In this document: positions 1 to 9,301 of the stretch, in pieces
Numbering within the stretch: position 1 is the first letter of the stretch
Layout: every line of letters begins with the position of its first letter
Assembly (NCBI GenBank): GCA_001839685.1
Contig: MLAK01000982.1
Coordinates: 10,066 to 45,290, forward strand
DNA length: 35,225 nucleotides
Reading direction: 5' to 3'
DNA from: Tritrichomonas foetus
Lineage: Eukaryota > Parabasalia > Tritrichomonadida > Tritrichomonadidae
Notes under the pieces: model-generated
Databases searched by the model: none
Told to the model about the DNA's origin: nothing
The model's input: the letters and a program-made list of their open reading frames with translations, nothing else
Translations under genes and position numbers: made by a program

Positions 1-208
1 TGAATGTTTCATCACAGCTGAATGTTTCATCACAGCTGAATGTTTCATCACAGCTGAATGTTTCATCACAGCTGAATGTTTCATCACAGCTGAATGTTTC
101 ATCACAGCTGAATGTTTCATTACGACTGAATATTTCATCACGGCTGAATGTTTCATTACGACTGAATGTTTCATCACGGCTGAATGTTTCATCACAACCG
201 AATGTTAA
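1..208 (+). repeat. 18-bp tandem repeat, possible 3' end of a repeat protein gene
   Basis: Eleven copies plus a partial copy of an 18-bp unit (TGAATGTTTCATCACAGC) run from the window edge. Read from base 2, each unit gives the hexapeptide ECFITA, and the frame ends in EC-TAA at 206-208. Later copies differ as ATC to ATT, ACA to ACG, GCT to ACT and TGT to TAT. In this frame these are mostly third-position or conservative changes, which favours coding. The frame starting at base 3 is also open (NVSSQL units, stop 210-212), and two reverse frames are open, so coding in frame 2 is an inference. If real, this is only the C-terminus; the rest lies outside the window. Confidence 0.55.
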
Positions 209-519
209 GTAATTTCTTAATGTGAAAGTTATATGTACGGGGGGTTTGGGGGGCGGAGCCCCCCAAAATTTTTGAACTTTTCCTTATGGTAGTAATTTGC
301 AGGCATTACGGTAAGTTATGGCTGTATGATATTAATCATTCTTCTGAACTTTTAATCAATGTTTTACTCAGATATCAATTATCAAAAATTTAGTCATTAT
401 CGAATTTGAATAATATGATTTTGATTGATGTATTTCAAAGAAAAAATAAATTTATTTTGGAACTTATAATTATAATTTAATAATAAAAAATAATAGGGTT
501 ATATTTCACATACAATTAA
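209..519. other. Intergenic gap with one GC-rich hairpin
   Basis: AT-rich spacer between the left-edge repeat and the 3' end of the minus-strand ASH-domain gene. Apart from the GC-rich hairpin at 245-267, I see no gene or RNA in it. Confidence 0.6.
245..267. other. GC-rich perfect hairpin followed by a T run
   Basis: TTTGGGGGGC, loop GGA, GCCCCCCAAA form a perfect 10-bp stem. It is preceded by another GGGGGG run and followed by ATTTTT. This is the only block of six G and six C in a strongly AT-rich window, and it lies about 40 bases after the stop codons of the left-edge repeat frame. It could end or process the upstream transcript, or be part of a dispersed element. The sequence alone does not decide. 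Confidence 0.6.
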
Positions 520-3500
520 TTAGTGCATTGTCTTGAATCCACTAACGTGGATAATTTCTTTATCAAGACTAAACTTGCCTTCATCTGCCTCCATGATAAC
601 TTCATCGATAATTCCACGAAGAACCTCGTGAATGTCATCAATGTGCTTCAAATTTTGAACTTCAGCTTGTGGAAGATCGATCACCGGGTCTTCTTTATAA
701 AGCTGAGAGAAAAGTGGAATATTCTGCCTCCTAATTTGCGCGTCACTCATTGCAAGCTTCCTTTGTTGTTCGTCCGCAAGAGCATTATCGACAAGAGAAA
801 TTAAAAAGTCATTTATTTCATCTTTCTGTGTTCCAAAGCTTTCAATCTTATGTGAATTTTGGGCATCAAAGTAATACGTATCAATAGATCCATATTTATC
901 TCGATAGTCTGTCTTTGACATCGTATTAAACACAACATCAATGAATTGAAGTGCAGCACAGCCAACTCTTTCAAAGTTTTGTGGACCTCTTTTACCAATA
1001 TGTGTTGAGAAAAGTCTACTATTACTTTGGTTAATCTTTTTAGAGGCTTCAAGGGTTCTTTCACCAACGCTTTTCCAATTTTCTTCACGTTCACGAAGTC
1101 TTCGAAGTGTTGCCAATCTTCCTCCTTTTCCACGTGCATTTGAATTGATTGGTGGATCAGCTGCAATAACTTCTTCTTCATCTTCGTCACGTCTTCCTTG
1201 GCGGGATTGGTTGGCTGACCTTTCTTCTTCAGACAGTGGACGATTAAAGATGATTGGAATGGGTGCACAGAAAATGGTTGGAAGATCAGGAGAATAAACA
1301 GAAAGTGTTAAAAGTTGCTGTTTTCCTGGCTTAATTTCTCCTTTACGTGGTTCAATCTTAACGAAATCAGAAACAATGTCAGCTTCAAATTCAAGTGCTT
1401 GATCACTTGTGTTTTCCATGAAGATCATTCTGTCAGTGTGTGCAAAGACAGGTAAGTCGCCAAAATCAACAAATTGTTCACTAAGTGTAATTGGTGAAAC
1501 ATCAGGAATTGTTAATGATCTTGGCGGGAATGTTGGCCATTCAACAAGACATTCTTCATGATCAGTGTGAATACCTCTTCCTTTCATTGTTACTGTGAAA
1601 TTGTTTCCATTTGAAATGAGGCAAAGAATGGAAACTTCATATTCAATAGCTTCTAAAGGTTTGAAAATGAATTGAATAAAGCAAGTTGAACGACTTTTCA
1701 CAATTCCTGAAGGAGTCAAGCATCGGAAAATCTCGAAATTATGATTATTTTCACTAACTTCTTGAACTTGGGTCAAGTCGAAACGGAAATCAGCATCATT
1801 GGCAGAAGGATTGAAAATTTGCAATATTTGGATTGGTGGATCAATTGCACCAATTGGGACAGGTTGAAGATTGAATTTACTGACACGTGGAATGACATGT
1901 GGTATAGTTGGATCCAGAGTTGTTCCACGGAGCAAAAGTCGAATTATACGACCATTTTGAATAGAAAGAACAACAGGTAAATGATGTGATTCTATAAATT
2001 TATGAAGATAAGTAAAGCAAACAATTGTAGTCTCTTTTGGTTCTAAGTGGAATTTCTTTTCACTGACTCTGAACAACTTAGCTTGCATAATTTGATCTTG
2101 TTTCATTTGGTCTGGATCAATTTCATCTGGAAGTGCCCAGTATTCAGGATCAATACTAACATCATTGGGGAAATTAATTGAAAAATTAAATGCAATATGT
2201 CCAATATTTTCGAATTTAATGTATATTAAAGAAGGTTCTGAAGATACTACATCAGAACCAAAGTCAATAGTGAATGTCTTTAAATCATCAGCAAGTGAAT
2301 CACAACCGAGTAAATTGAGTTCAGAATTGATTGAATTGGCTGAAGTTGTCATCCAAAGTTCATCACGTGAATATTTCGGTGAGAAAACATCAGTGACTTT
2401 CAAATGTGGGAAGCAGCCAATTCCTTTAACCGAACAAATTTCATTCGCACTTGATTTAATTGCCATCTTTGAAAGATTTCTTCCACTATCTGCTTGTTGG
2501 AAAATCGTTTCATTTAGAAGTGAGCATAAAATTGTATCCCCAACATCGCCTGGAAGGTGTGGAGTGAAACGAACTTCAACATCTCTTGATGATCTTGGTG
2601 GAAGAACATCATCAGCTGGTGTGAATTGAAGAAGTTTCAATGCTGGATTTCCAGGCTGTAACAAGAAGTGCATTTGTGAATCAGAATGGTTCGAAATGGA
2701 AAGAGTTGAAGTTGCTGCAGAATTAATTCTAACAAACCCGAAATCAATTTTTTGCGGTTTAGAGTTGACAATACAATCTGTTACAAGTGTACAAACAGTT
2801 AACGGATAATGTTGAACTGTTTTCAGTGAAGAGACAAGTTGTTGATCGATATTTAGTGATTCAGGACCAACAATGAATGGCAAAATTTCATGTGAAATAT
2901 ATTCATTTGAATAGTTTGACAATGCTTGAACATTACAAACAACTTCAACTCGAAATTCACCAACAGAATCAGGATGGAACTCCCATTCACAATCAATTAC
3001 TTCACGTGATCGAATTTCAGTTGATTGTGGTTTAACAATTAAAAGTTGTTGATAAATTGTTGGAATCTTCCATTCAATTTTCACAGGAACAGTAGAATCA
3101 TTTGAAATTTGAATGGTTTGTGTAGAAATAGAACCAAGCGAAACAGGATGAAGGAACAAAGTTCCTGTAACAGAAAATGAAACACCTGGAACAGAAGCAT
3201 CACCTTTAAGGTTGACAATGAAATTGTTCATTGGCGAATCATTAATTGCCGCAAATAGTTGTGCATGATAATGGCCTCTCTGTGAAGGAGAGAATCGAAC
3301 AACAAAAATTTGGAACGATCCTTTGTTGATTGTTCCAACCTGTGGATAAACAGAGAAAGCTGAAGAAGAAGATTGTACTGTATTTTTATCAGGTTTTTCA
3401 GCATCAATTATTCTTGCATAAAATTTAAAAGCACAATCACCACGATTTTCAACGAAAAATGTTTGGAATTTCGAATCTCCAGCAATTGCGCCAGCAAAAA

Positions 3501-5016
3501 CAACAGTTTTATGTGATGTAAACATCGTTGGAATGAATGAAGTAACATCATCCATAGTATGACCATCAATAAATGGCGAAATCAGGAAAGGTAAAGTTGG
3601 AAAGTCAACAATGTTGGCATTTCGCATTTCTTTATATTGAACGAAGCCTTCTAAAGTGGCACCCATGAATTGGAATTCTAATTTTGGATTAAAGCGGATA
3701 TTAATTTCAGCAGTTTGCTTTTTAGGAATTTCTACATTATTTGGTGTCATTGTCACAAAACCGTCTTTATTATTCTGCCAGAATAAAGAAACAACACTAT
3801 CAGTGTTATTTTTCACCGATAGTGTTTGAACATCAGGTGAAACATCACGCTGACAGGCACCAAACTCGAAATGATTCGAAGAAAGGGAAATTAAATCACG
3901 TTGTGTAAATAATTCATTGAAAATATGAGATCCTGCATTTAACGTGCATTTATTTCGTTTCAGATCACCTGTTACATAATCTATTTCAGGCATATTATAT
4001 TCTGTCACTTTTGGAAGAAGGTGTGGTGGTTTGTTACCTAATCCTTCAGAAATAACTTTATGATTCCAGTCAATATGTTGGGCCTTTAGACGTGGGGGAT
4101 GATTGAATGTATCATAGGCACTACCAAAAACATCAATTGCGAGTGGAGGATGTTGATGAACAATTAAAATTACACGACGATAATAAACAATTGGATTTTG
4201 TGGTGTAAATGTCACACGAATGGATTTTGAATAATTTGGCGGTAAAATTCCTTGAATTGGATCAAAAGAAAAAACCGATGTTGGTTCGATTAAAAATTGA
4301 AAGAAGATACGGCGATTTGAATGATTCACAACATTGAAAATATTTGATGAAAAATTCTTTAATTGAACATTGCCAAGTGGAAGTGAAGTGTGATCTAATG
4401 TCACTTTTGGTCCAGTAACATATGCTTCGCATCTAAGTTTTGCAGAATTTCCGCCAGCCGTTGAAAAGTTAATATTTGCGAATGCAAAGAAATCAAAATT
4501 TGTGGGATGGAATGAAATTTTCACGTTTTCTGATCCCTGGGGCTTTAAACTTACTTTTGTAGGCTGGACAACGAGTTGATTGAAATCTGATGAAATGTCG
4601 ACAGTTGCGGGGACGGGAGCTGAATTATGAACTGTTAATATTTGAGTTGCTTTTGCTGAGCTTGGAACTTTTCCAAAATCGATAAAAGTTGTGCTCAATG
4701 AAATATGCGGCACTTTTGCCACACCAATTGCGACTATTTCACTTTTTTCGAGCAAATCTTTTCCAAAGCGACAAATGAGAGTTCCATCAAAACGAGACGC
4801 TGTGCAAGGGCGGAAGAAAATTTCAAATACTTGCTGTTTGCGCCCTTGAATTGTTCCGTTTTGCGGTGAAATCTTAAACGGATCTTTTGAGAGCCAAACA
4901 AAAGTCGTTTCTTCGCGAGATGTGTTACTGACGCTGAACTCCAGTCGAGCTGTTTCACCAACTGGGCAAAATCCGAAGTCGATTTCTGATTGTATCTTTA
5001 ATGTCGTTTGCTTCAT
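520..5016 (-). CDS. Giant ASH/MSP (HYDIN-type) Ig-like domain protein, CFAP65-like, probably axonemal
   Basis: 1498 residues made mostly of about ten Ig-like ASH/MSP modules. The recurring signature is 'I-D-F-G-x-V/C' at the module start, then 'N-x-S/T' and an 'F-x-P' near the end. Modules start near residues 10, 108, 208, 385, 500, 615, 765, 945, 1070 and 1190. A helical, charged tail follows: an acidic run DEDEEE near 1277, then Arg/Lys-rich coil to the C-terminus. No signal peptide or membrane segment is evident. Known proteins of this build (HYDIN, CFAP65, CFAP47, SPD-2/Cep192) act in the ciliary central apparatus, centrosome or basal body, which suits a flagellate. The long array with a helical tail resembles CFAP65 most, but that assignment is tentative. 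The ATG at 5016-5014 gives MKQTTLKIQSEIDFGF, which leads straight into module 1. It is divergent from the CARMIL-like gene with a 371-bp shared upstream region. Confidence 0.85.
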   Translation of the reverse strand: MKQTTLKIQSEIDFGFCPVGETARLEFSVSNTSREETTFVWLSKDPFKISPQNGTIQGRKQQVFEIFFRPCTASRFDGTLICRFGKDLLEKSEIVAIGVAKVPHISLSTTFIDFGKVPSSAKATQILTVHNSAPVPATVDISSDFNQLVVQPTKVSLKPQGSENVKISFHPTNFDFFAFANINFSTAGGNSAKLRCEAYVTGPKVTLDHTSLPLGNVQLKNFSSNIFNVVNHSNRRIFFQFLIEPTSVFSFDPIQGILPPNYSKSIRVTFTPQNPIVYYRRVILIVHQHPPLAIDVFGSAYDTFNHPPRLKAQHIDWNHKVISEGLGNKPPHLLPKVTEYNMPEIDYVTGDLKRNKCTLNAGSHIFNELFTQRDLISLSSNHFEFGACQRDVSPDVQTLSVKNNTDSVVSLFWQNNKDGFVTMTPNNVEIPKKQTAEINIRFNPKLEFQFMGATLEGFVQYKEMRNANIVDFPTLPFLISPFIDGHTMDDVTSFIPTMFTSHKTVVFAGAIAGDSKFQTFFVENRGDCAFKFYARIIDAEKPDKNTVQSSSSAFSVYPQVGTINKGSFQIFVVRFSPSQRGHYHAQLFAAINDSPMNNFIVNLKGDASVPGVSFSVTGTLFLHPVSLGSISTQTIQISNDSTVPVKIEWKIPTIYQQLLIVKPQSTEIRSREVIDCEWEFHPDSVGEFRVEVVCNVQALSNYSNEYISHEILPFIVGPESLNIDQQLVSSLKTVQHYPLTVCTLVTDCIVNSKPQKIDFGFVRINSAATSTLSISNHSDSQMHFLLQPGNPALKLLQFTPADDVLPPRSSRDVEVRFTPHLPGDVGDTILCSLLNETIFQQADSGRNLSKMAIKSSANEICSVKGIGCFPHLKVTDVFSPKYSRDELWMTTSANSINSELNLLGCDSLADDLKTFTIDFGSDVVSSEPSLIYIKFENIGHIAFNFSINFPNDVSIDPEYWALPDEIDPDQMKQDQIMQAKLFRVSEKKFHLEPKETTIVCFTYLHKFIESHHLPVVLSIQNGRIIRLLLRGTTLDPTIPHVIPRVSKFNLQPVPIGAIDPPIQILQIFNPSANDADFRFDLTQVQEVSENNHNFEIFRCLTPSGIVKSRSTCFIQFIFKPLEAIEYEVSILCLISNGNNFTVTMKGRGIHTDHEECLVEWPTFPPRSLTIPDVSPITLSEQFVDFGDLPVFAHTDRMIFMENTSDQALEFEADIVSDFVKIEPRKGEIKPGKQQLLTLSVYSPDLPTIFCAPIPIIFNRPLSEEERSANQSRQGRRDEDEEEVIAADPPINSNARGKGGRLATLRRLREREENWKSVGERTLEASKKINQSNSRLFSTHIGKRGPQNFERVGCAALQFIDVVFNTMSKTDYRDKYGSIDTYYFDAQNSHKIESFGTQKDEINDFLISLVDNALADEQQRKLAMSDAQIRRQNIPLFSQLYKEDPVIDLPQAEVQNLKHIDDIHEVLRGIIDEVIMEADEGKFSLDKEIIHVSGFKTMH

Positions 5017-5387
5017 TTTCTTTTCTCTGATTCCCGAATTTAATAACGGACAATGCGAATTCCTGAATTATGGAATTCACCTTTTTTTAACCATTTTCTA
5101 TTTTATTTCTTATCGTCGTATTTTTTACAATTGATATTTCTTCACCATTATTAAATTAAAAATTTTGCATTGTATATCATCTAGAAGAAATACAATTTTA
5201 TTATTCAAATATTCCATAAATAAAGGAAAATGTCGTTATTATGTTGATTTTTCATGAAAAAACAACTTTCTGAATTCATTTGGCCCTAGAAGAATTATTT
5301 TGACTATATTTTCAAAAAGTCATTTTTCAATTAATGTACGTTTATAAAAAAGTGTAACCATTCAAAAACTGCGCAAATTTTGAAGAT
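5017..5387. promoter_or_regulatory. Shared upstream region of two divergent genes
   Basis: 371 bp of AT-rich sequence between the start codons of the minus-strand ASH-domain gene and the plus-strand LRR gene. It must hold both promoters. No perfect TCA-Py-(A/T) initiator lies directly at either ATG; nearest on the plus side are imperfect CATTCAAAA-like stretches at about 5360-5368. No gene is seen. Confidence 0.4.
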
Positions 5388-8300
5388 ATGGAGTTAAGCG
5401 AAGAGGCCAAAATAAAGAACATGGTTACATCACTAGGATATCAAAGCCTTTTGATTTCTGAAGTAAGGAAAGCAGACAGCGCGTTTAAATCCAAATTTTA
5501 TATCTCAATCAACGATCGAAATCTTATGTCTTTCAATCTCAAAGGAAGTAAGATAACAAACACATTTTCATGGCTAAAGTTATCGAATATCAAACGAGAA
5601 GGATCGAAATTTCAATTCCGTTTCCATAAGACCAAATATGCATTTGAATTTTCTGATGAAAACGTTGTAAAAATGATTTCAGCGGCATTGCAAAGAATTC
5701 TTCTCCATCATGAATTGAAAGAAAATGGATGGACAAAATTAAATTTGCCATCAATATCTTATTCACCAATTTCTGCTTTAAATAGAATAGTAGAACGATC
5801 ATATCTTCTTAAATTGCCAATAAATCAATCAACAATGAAAGCACTTGAGTCAATTTTAATTTATTCACAACCATCCTTTTCGCTCAACAATATTCCACAT
5901 ATTTCAACAATTGCACCTTTGTTTTTTGAGGCTCTGCCAATGTTTGAGCAAGTTGATGATATTTCATTTCCAAAAATGAAAGATTTTGAACCATTTTCAG
6001 ATTTAATTCCATATGTTAGATATATAAATAAACTCAGAAGATTTGAAATCGATGGACCTAAAACAAGTTCATTTAAAGAATTTATAGAAAAATTTAATGG
6101 ATTACGTCACTATCTATTTTCTATTTCATTTCGAAGAACAGAATTAGAAGAAGAACAATTAAATCTCGTTCGTGACTTCTTGATTGGAAGAATGGTCAAG
6201 AGCATTGAATTTCATGATGCTATAAAATCGAGCGCTTATCCAGCATTTTACAATTCCTTCCTCAACGATGATTTATTAGATGGTCTTGTTGTGTTAAATC
6301 TTGATGGATCAAAAGGAATAGATACAAATTTTTTATTACCCAAAATTAAGAATATTACATCGTTATCACTTGCAAATTGTGGTGTAGAAGTTAGTGATAC
6401 CCTCAAAAAACTATCGAATTTCCATAATCTTAAAAGCATTGATCTTTCATATAATCCATGTAGAAACAAAATTTCATCCTTGCCACCAAATATTACATCA
6501 TTGTATCTCAATTCAGTCAATTGGTGTGTTCAAACTCTTTCTATTTTTATGTCACATTTACCTAACCACTACTTGAATCTATGGATTTCAAATATTACCA
6601 CCAATGATGCTGAGTGGCAGAACTTATTTACATTTTTACTACACAGCAAATATTTCCCATTGCGTTCGTTAACATTTGATGGAAACAGAATTCATCCAAA
6701 CTTATTTGTTTATTTGAAGGAAAATAAAGGTATTGATTCACTTTCTATTTGTAATTGTTTAAGTGAATCTAATAAAGAATGCATTAATGCTTTATGTTAC
6801 TTTATAGAGAAATCACAATTACGAAAACTATATGTTCGAGGTTCAAAATCCAAATTCATTGGACGATCAATTGAAGCAGTCATTCGAGCAACACTAAAAT
6901 CATCAAAATTAGAGTATTTGGATTTAACATATAACAAAAGTGGTGATTATGGTATCAGTCAATTGCGCCAATTGCTTTCTAATAAAAATCATATAAGAAA
7001 ACTGATAATTGATGGGACAAAAGCTGAAACTGCAAGTCTTTTTACTGACTTTGTTCGTGATGCCAGATCTACACCACATATGAAACTGAGCTATCCACAT
7101 AATGATATTTCTCACTTATTGAAAAGGCACATTATTACTGAAGAAGCTGAAGAAAAATTGAAAAGTTTGTTCCGTGAAAATCCATATGAACCAATATATA
7201 GACAATATCATTCTAATGATTTTCCACTTTACTTAAGATCATATGAACTTGAAAACCTTTTAAAGCCAATTCACATTGTTAAGTCACCAACAAAGCCAAA
7301 AGAAACATCTGTAAAGCCTGTAATTTATAATCGCACAAGATCGAATAACAATTTGGTTAATCATCAGGTTAATATTACACCACCTCAACAATTGAAGCAA
7401 AAAATTCAAAAAAATAACCCAATCTCTCAAAGCACAAAACAACTTAATGTCGCAAATAATAAACCTTTATCAAAAGCTCCATCTAAAAGTAACTTTGTAT
7501 ATGAATCTTCTTCTTCTTCACCACCTGTTTATTCAGATGAGAATGATTATGATTATTATAGTGATGGAAGAAAAGATTATGATGACTATGATGATTATAA
7601 TAATAGTGGATACAATGATTATAATTATGATTCTTACTCATCTGATGGAAATATTCGGGTAGCTCCTCTTCGAACAAATTCAATGAGACGAGTGCCTCAG
7701 CAACTCATTCCTAAAAGGCCAAACTCGAAACCAAATAATAATAACAATAATAACATTAATAATAATCAGAAGACTAACGGACGAAATGGAAATAATCAAA
7801 AATTGAAAAAAACTGTTTCAGCTAAAAAACTCAGTAATAACGAAAATAAAGGAAATGGAAACATTACAACAATTAAAAGACCGCAAAGATCAGCAAGTGC
7901 AATGCAAGTGAGAAAGCCAGATCCAAAACCAATTCAAAAAACTCCGATACAAATTGATGATGATGATTATAGTGAAAATAGTTATAATTATTCTGATTCA
8001 GAACTTTATAATGAGAAAATTTCAGCTCCAAAAGCTCCAAAAACTGCCAGAAAAAGAGTTGTGAAAAAGAAGATAGTGAGGAAAGGGCCAATCAATGGTA
8101 GAAAAATGCCAGTTATAAGAGGAAAGAAAACAGAGCCCCGAATCATAAATAATGTTGTTCCAATTTATGATGCACCCAATTGGGATTTCCCTATTAAGAT
8201 GAATTTTGTTTATGAAGATGAGAGAACTAAAAAGATAGAAAAGAAGTATTCAACATTAATGATGACCGACGAAATAATGAAAAAACCAATATCCAAATAA
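5388..8300 (+). CDS. CARMIL-like leucine-rich-repeat protein with disordered basic/acidic tail
   Basis: 970 residues. Residues 1-115 have the size and pattern of the PH-like N-terminal domain of CARMIL proteins. Residues about 230-600 hold degenerate leucine-rich repeats (for example LVVLNLDGSKGID, ITSLSLANCGVE, LKSIDLSYNP, LEYLDLTYNKSGD). A disordered tail follows: an Asp/Tyr/Ser-rich block near 717-755, Asn runs near 785-800, and Lys/Arg-rich stretches. Within the tail, residues 828-833 read T-I-K-R-P-Q. This recalls the core T-x-x-R-P-K of the capping-protein interaction motif of CARMILs, but the flanking L-x-H is absent. CARMILs regulate actin capping protein at membranes. A role in cortical actin here is inference from architecture. 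The ATG at 5388 is the first in frame, and the stop is followed by AAA, giving a TAAA as in trichomonad 3' ends. Confidence 0.8.
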   Translation: MELSEEAKIKNMVTSLGYQSLLISEVRKADSAFKSKFYISINDRNLMSFNLKGSKITNTFSWLKLSNIKREGSKFQFRFHKTKYAFEFSDENVVKMISAALQRILLHHELKENGWTKLNLPSISYSPISALNRIVERSYLLKLPINQSTMKALESILIYSQPSFSLNNIPHISTIAPLFFEALPMFEQVDDISFPKMKDFEPFSDLIPYVRYINKLRRFEIDGPKTSSFKEFIEKFNGLRHYLFSISFRRTELEEEQLNLVRDFLIGRMVKSIEFHDAIKSSAYPAFYNSFLNDDLLDGLVVLNLDGSKGIDTNFLLPKIKNITSLSLANCGVEVSDTLKKLSNFHNLKSIDLSYNPCRNKISSLPPNITSLYLNSVNWCVQTLSIFMSHLPNHYLNLWISNITTNDAEWQNLFTFLLHSKYFPLRSLTFDGNRIHPNLFVYLKENKGIDSLSICNCLSESNKECINALCYFIEKSQLRKLYVRGSKSKFIGRSIEAVIRATLKSSKLEYLDLTYNKSGDYGISQLRQLLSNKNHIRKLIIDGTKAETASLFTDFVRDARSTPHMKLSYPHNDISHLLKRHIITEEAEEKLKSLFRENPYEPIYRQYHSNDFPLYLRSYELENLLKPIHIVKSPTKPKETSVKPVIYNRTRSNNNLVNHQVNITPPQQLKQKIQKNNPISQSTKQLNVANNKPLSKAPSKSNFVYESSSSSPPVYSDENDYDYYSDGRKDYDDYDDYNNSGYNDYNYDSYSSDGNIRVAPLRTNSMRRVPQQLIPKRPNSKPNNNNNNNINNNQKTNGRNGNNQKLKKTVSAKKLSNNENKGNGNITTIKRPQRSASAMQVRKPDPKPIQKTPIQIDDDDYSENSYNYSDSELYNEKISAPKAPKTARKRVVKKKIVRKGPINGRKMPVIRGKKTEPRIINNVVPIYDAPNWDFPIKMNFVYEDERTKKIEKKYSTLMMTDEIMKKPISK

Positions 8301-9301
8301 AACTGTTTGTTATTTATAAATAAAAATCAAATTAAATATCCCTGTTATTTTTACCTCGTTCTTTCATGGAAATGGTGAAAATCATGTTGACATCATTATT
8401 ATTTTTGGGCAAAACAGAAAAAAAAATTCATTTGTACTTCTGAATAAAACATTGAATGAATTAAAAGACAGTAACCATAATTATATATTAAAAATTTGAT
8501 GTCCTTCTATCTAGTGAGATGATACTGTTAAATGATTCAAGATTTTTTTTTCTTTTCTTTTTTTTTTGAATTCTTTTTTGGAAGGTCTCTTCTCAAATAT
8601 CTGATTTTTTTTTGGCTCACAATTGGTGACCGTTTAGTTCTCAAAAATTAAATGTATCTTCAATGAGGTGATATGTGAAGTGAAGTGATCGGATATAATT
8701 AATTTGCTTGAATTTATTGGGAAGTAATTTGATGTCATATAAACTTTTTCTAATATATACTGCATATGGCGATAAGATAGTGATCATGATCATACTATTT
8801 TTCGGAGATATCTCTACATATTTTGATCATGAGATATCTTCAAAGCCAGATTCACTCATTACTTTTTTCTCAAATTTTCAGACGAAAAAATTATTCCGAA
8901 TATCGAAATAGAAGCACCCGCTTTCAATTTACAATGCCGAACAAAACAAATCGATCTGATATATGAGCAGCTACCCAATAAACACGAGAAAAAATCTTAA
9001 TGAATTAAATAAATATTTAATGTAATTTCTGGATTTCTCACTGCGAAACACCGGCCCAAGAACTTATGAAAAATAGAACGATATCATTCATTGGATGATC
9101 GTAAAAATTGCAAAAAAGTGATTATTTTTCATTCAGACATTCAAAAAATTCTATTCATGACAAAAATTAATTTTCTATTGTCTACAGAATTGCTTTTATT
9201 GTCAATGAATCATATCACATTTGTAACCAAACCATATTGTCCTGAATTGAATAATTTGTGTTGAAAAATTGAATGCTCGATAGAATCATTATCATTTAAT
9301 A
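8301..9301. other. Intergenic region upstream of coronin
   Basis: About 1 kb with no convincing gene. It holds a pyrimidine-rich tract (8541-8630) with several T runs of eight or more. Near-palindromic sequence lies at 8775-8800 (GATCATGATC core), followed by GAGATATCTC-type palindromes up to 8860. A small bulged hairpin, ACGATATCAT/ATGATCGT, lies near 9080-9106. A 67-codon open frame at 8708-8911 is judged to be chance. Confidence 0.5.
9286..9296 (+). promoter_or_regulatory. Putative initiator (TCATT) pair upstream of coronin
   Basis: TCATT occurs at 9286-9290 and again at 9292-9296, 6-16 bases before the coronin ATG at 9302. Both match the trichomonad initiator TCA-Py-(A/T) at its usual close spacing to the start codon. 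Confidence 0.55.

Noticed and set aside
1..208. CRISPR array at the left edge
   Set aside because: Units are directly adjacent with no unique spacers, in a eukaryotic context.
7483..7683. His/Asn-rich antisense frame over the Asp/Tyr-rich block of the LRR protein
   Set aside because: Mirror of repeated GAT-TAT codons; no independent support.
8708..8911. 67-codon open frame upstream of coronin
   Set aside because: Runs through palindromic spacer and has spacer-like composition.
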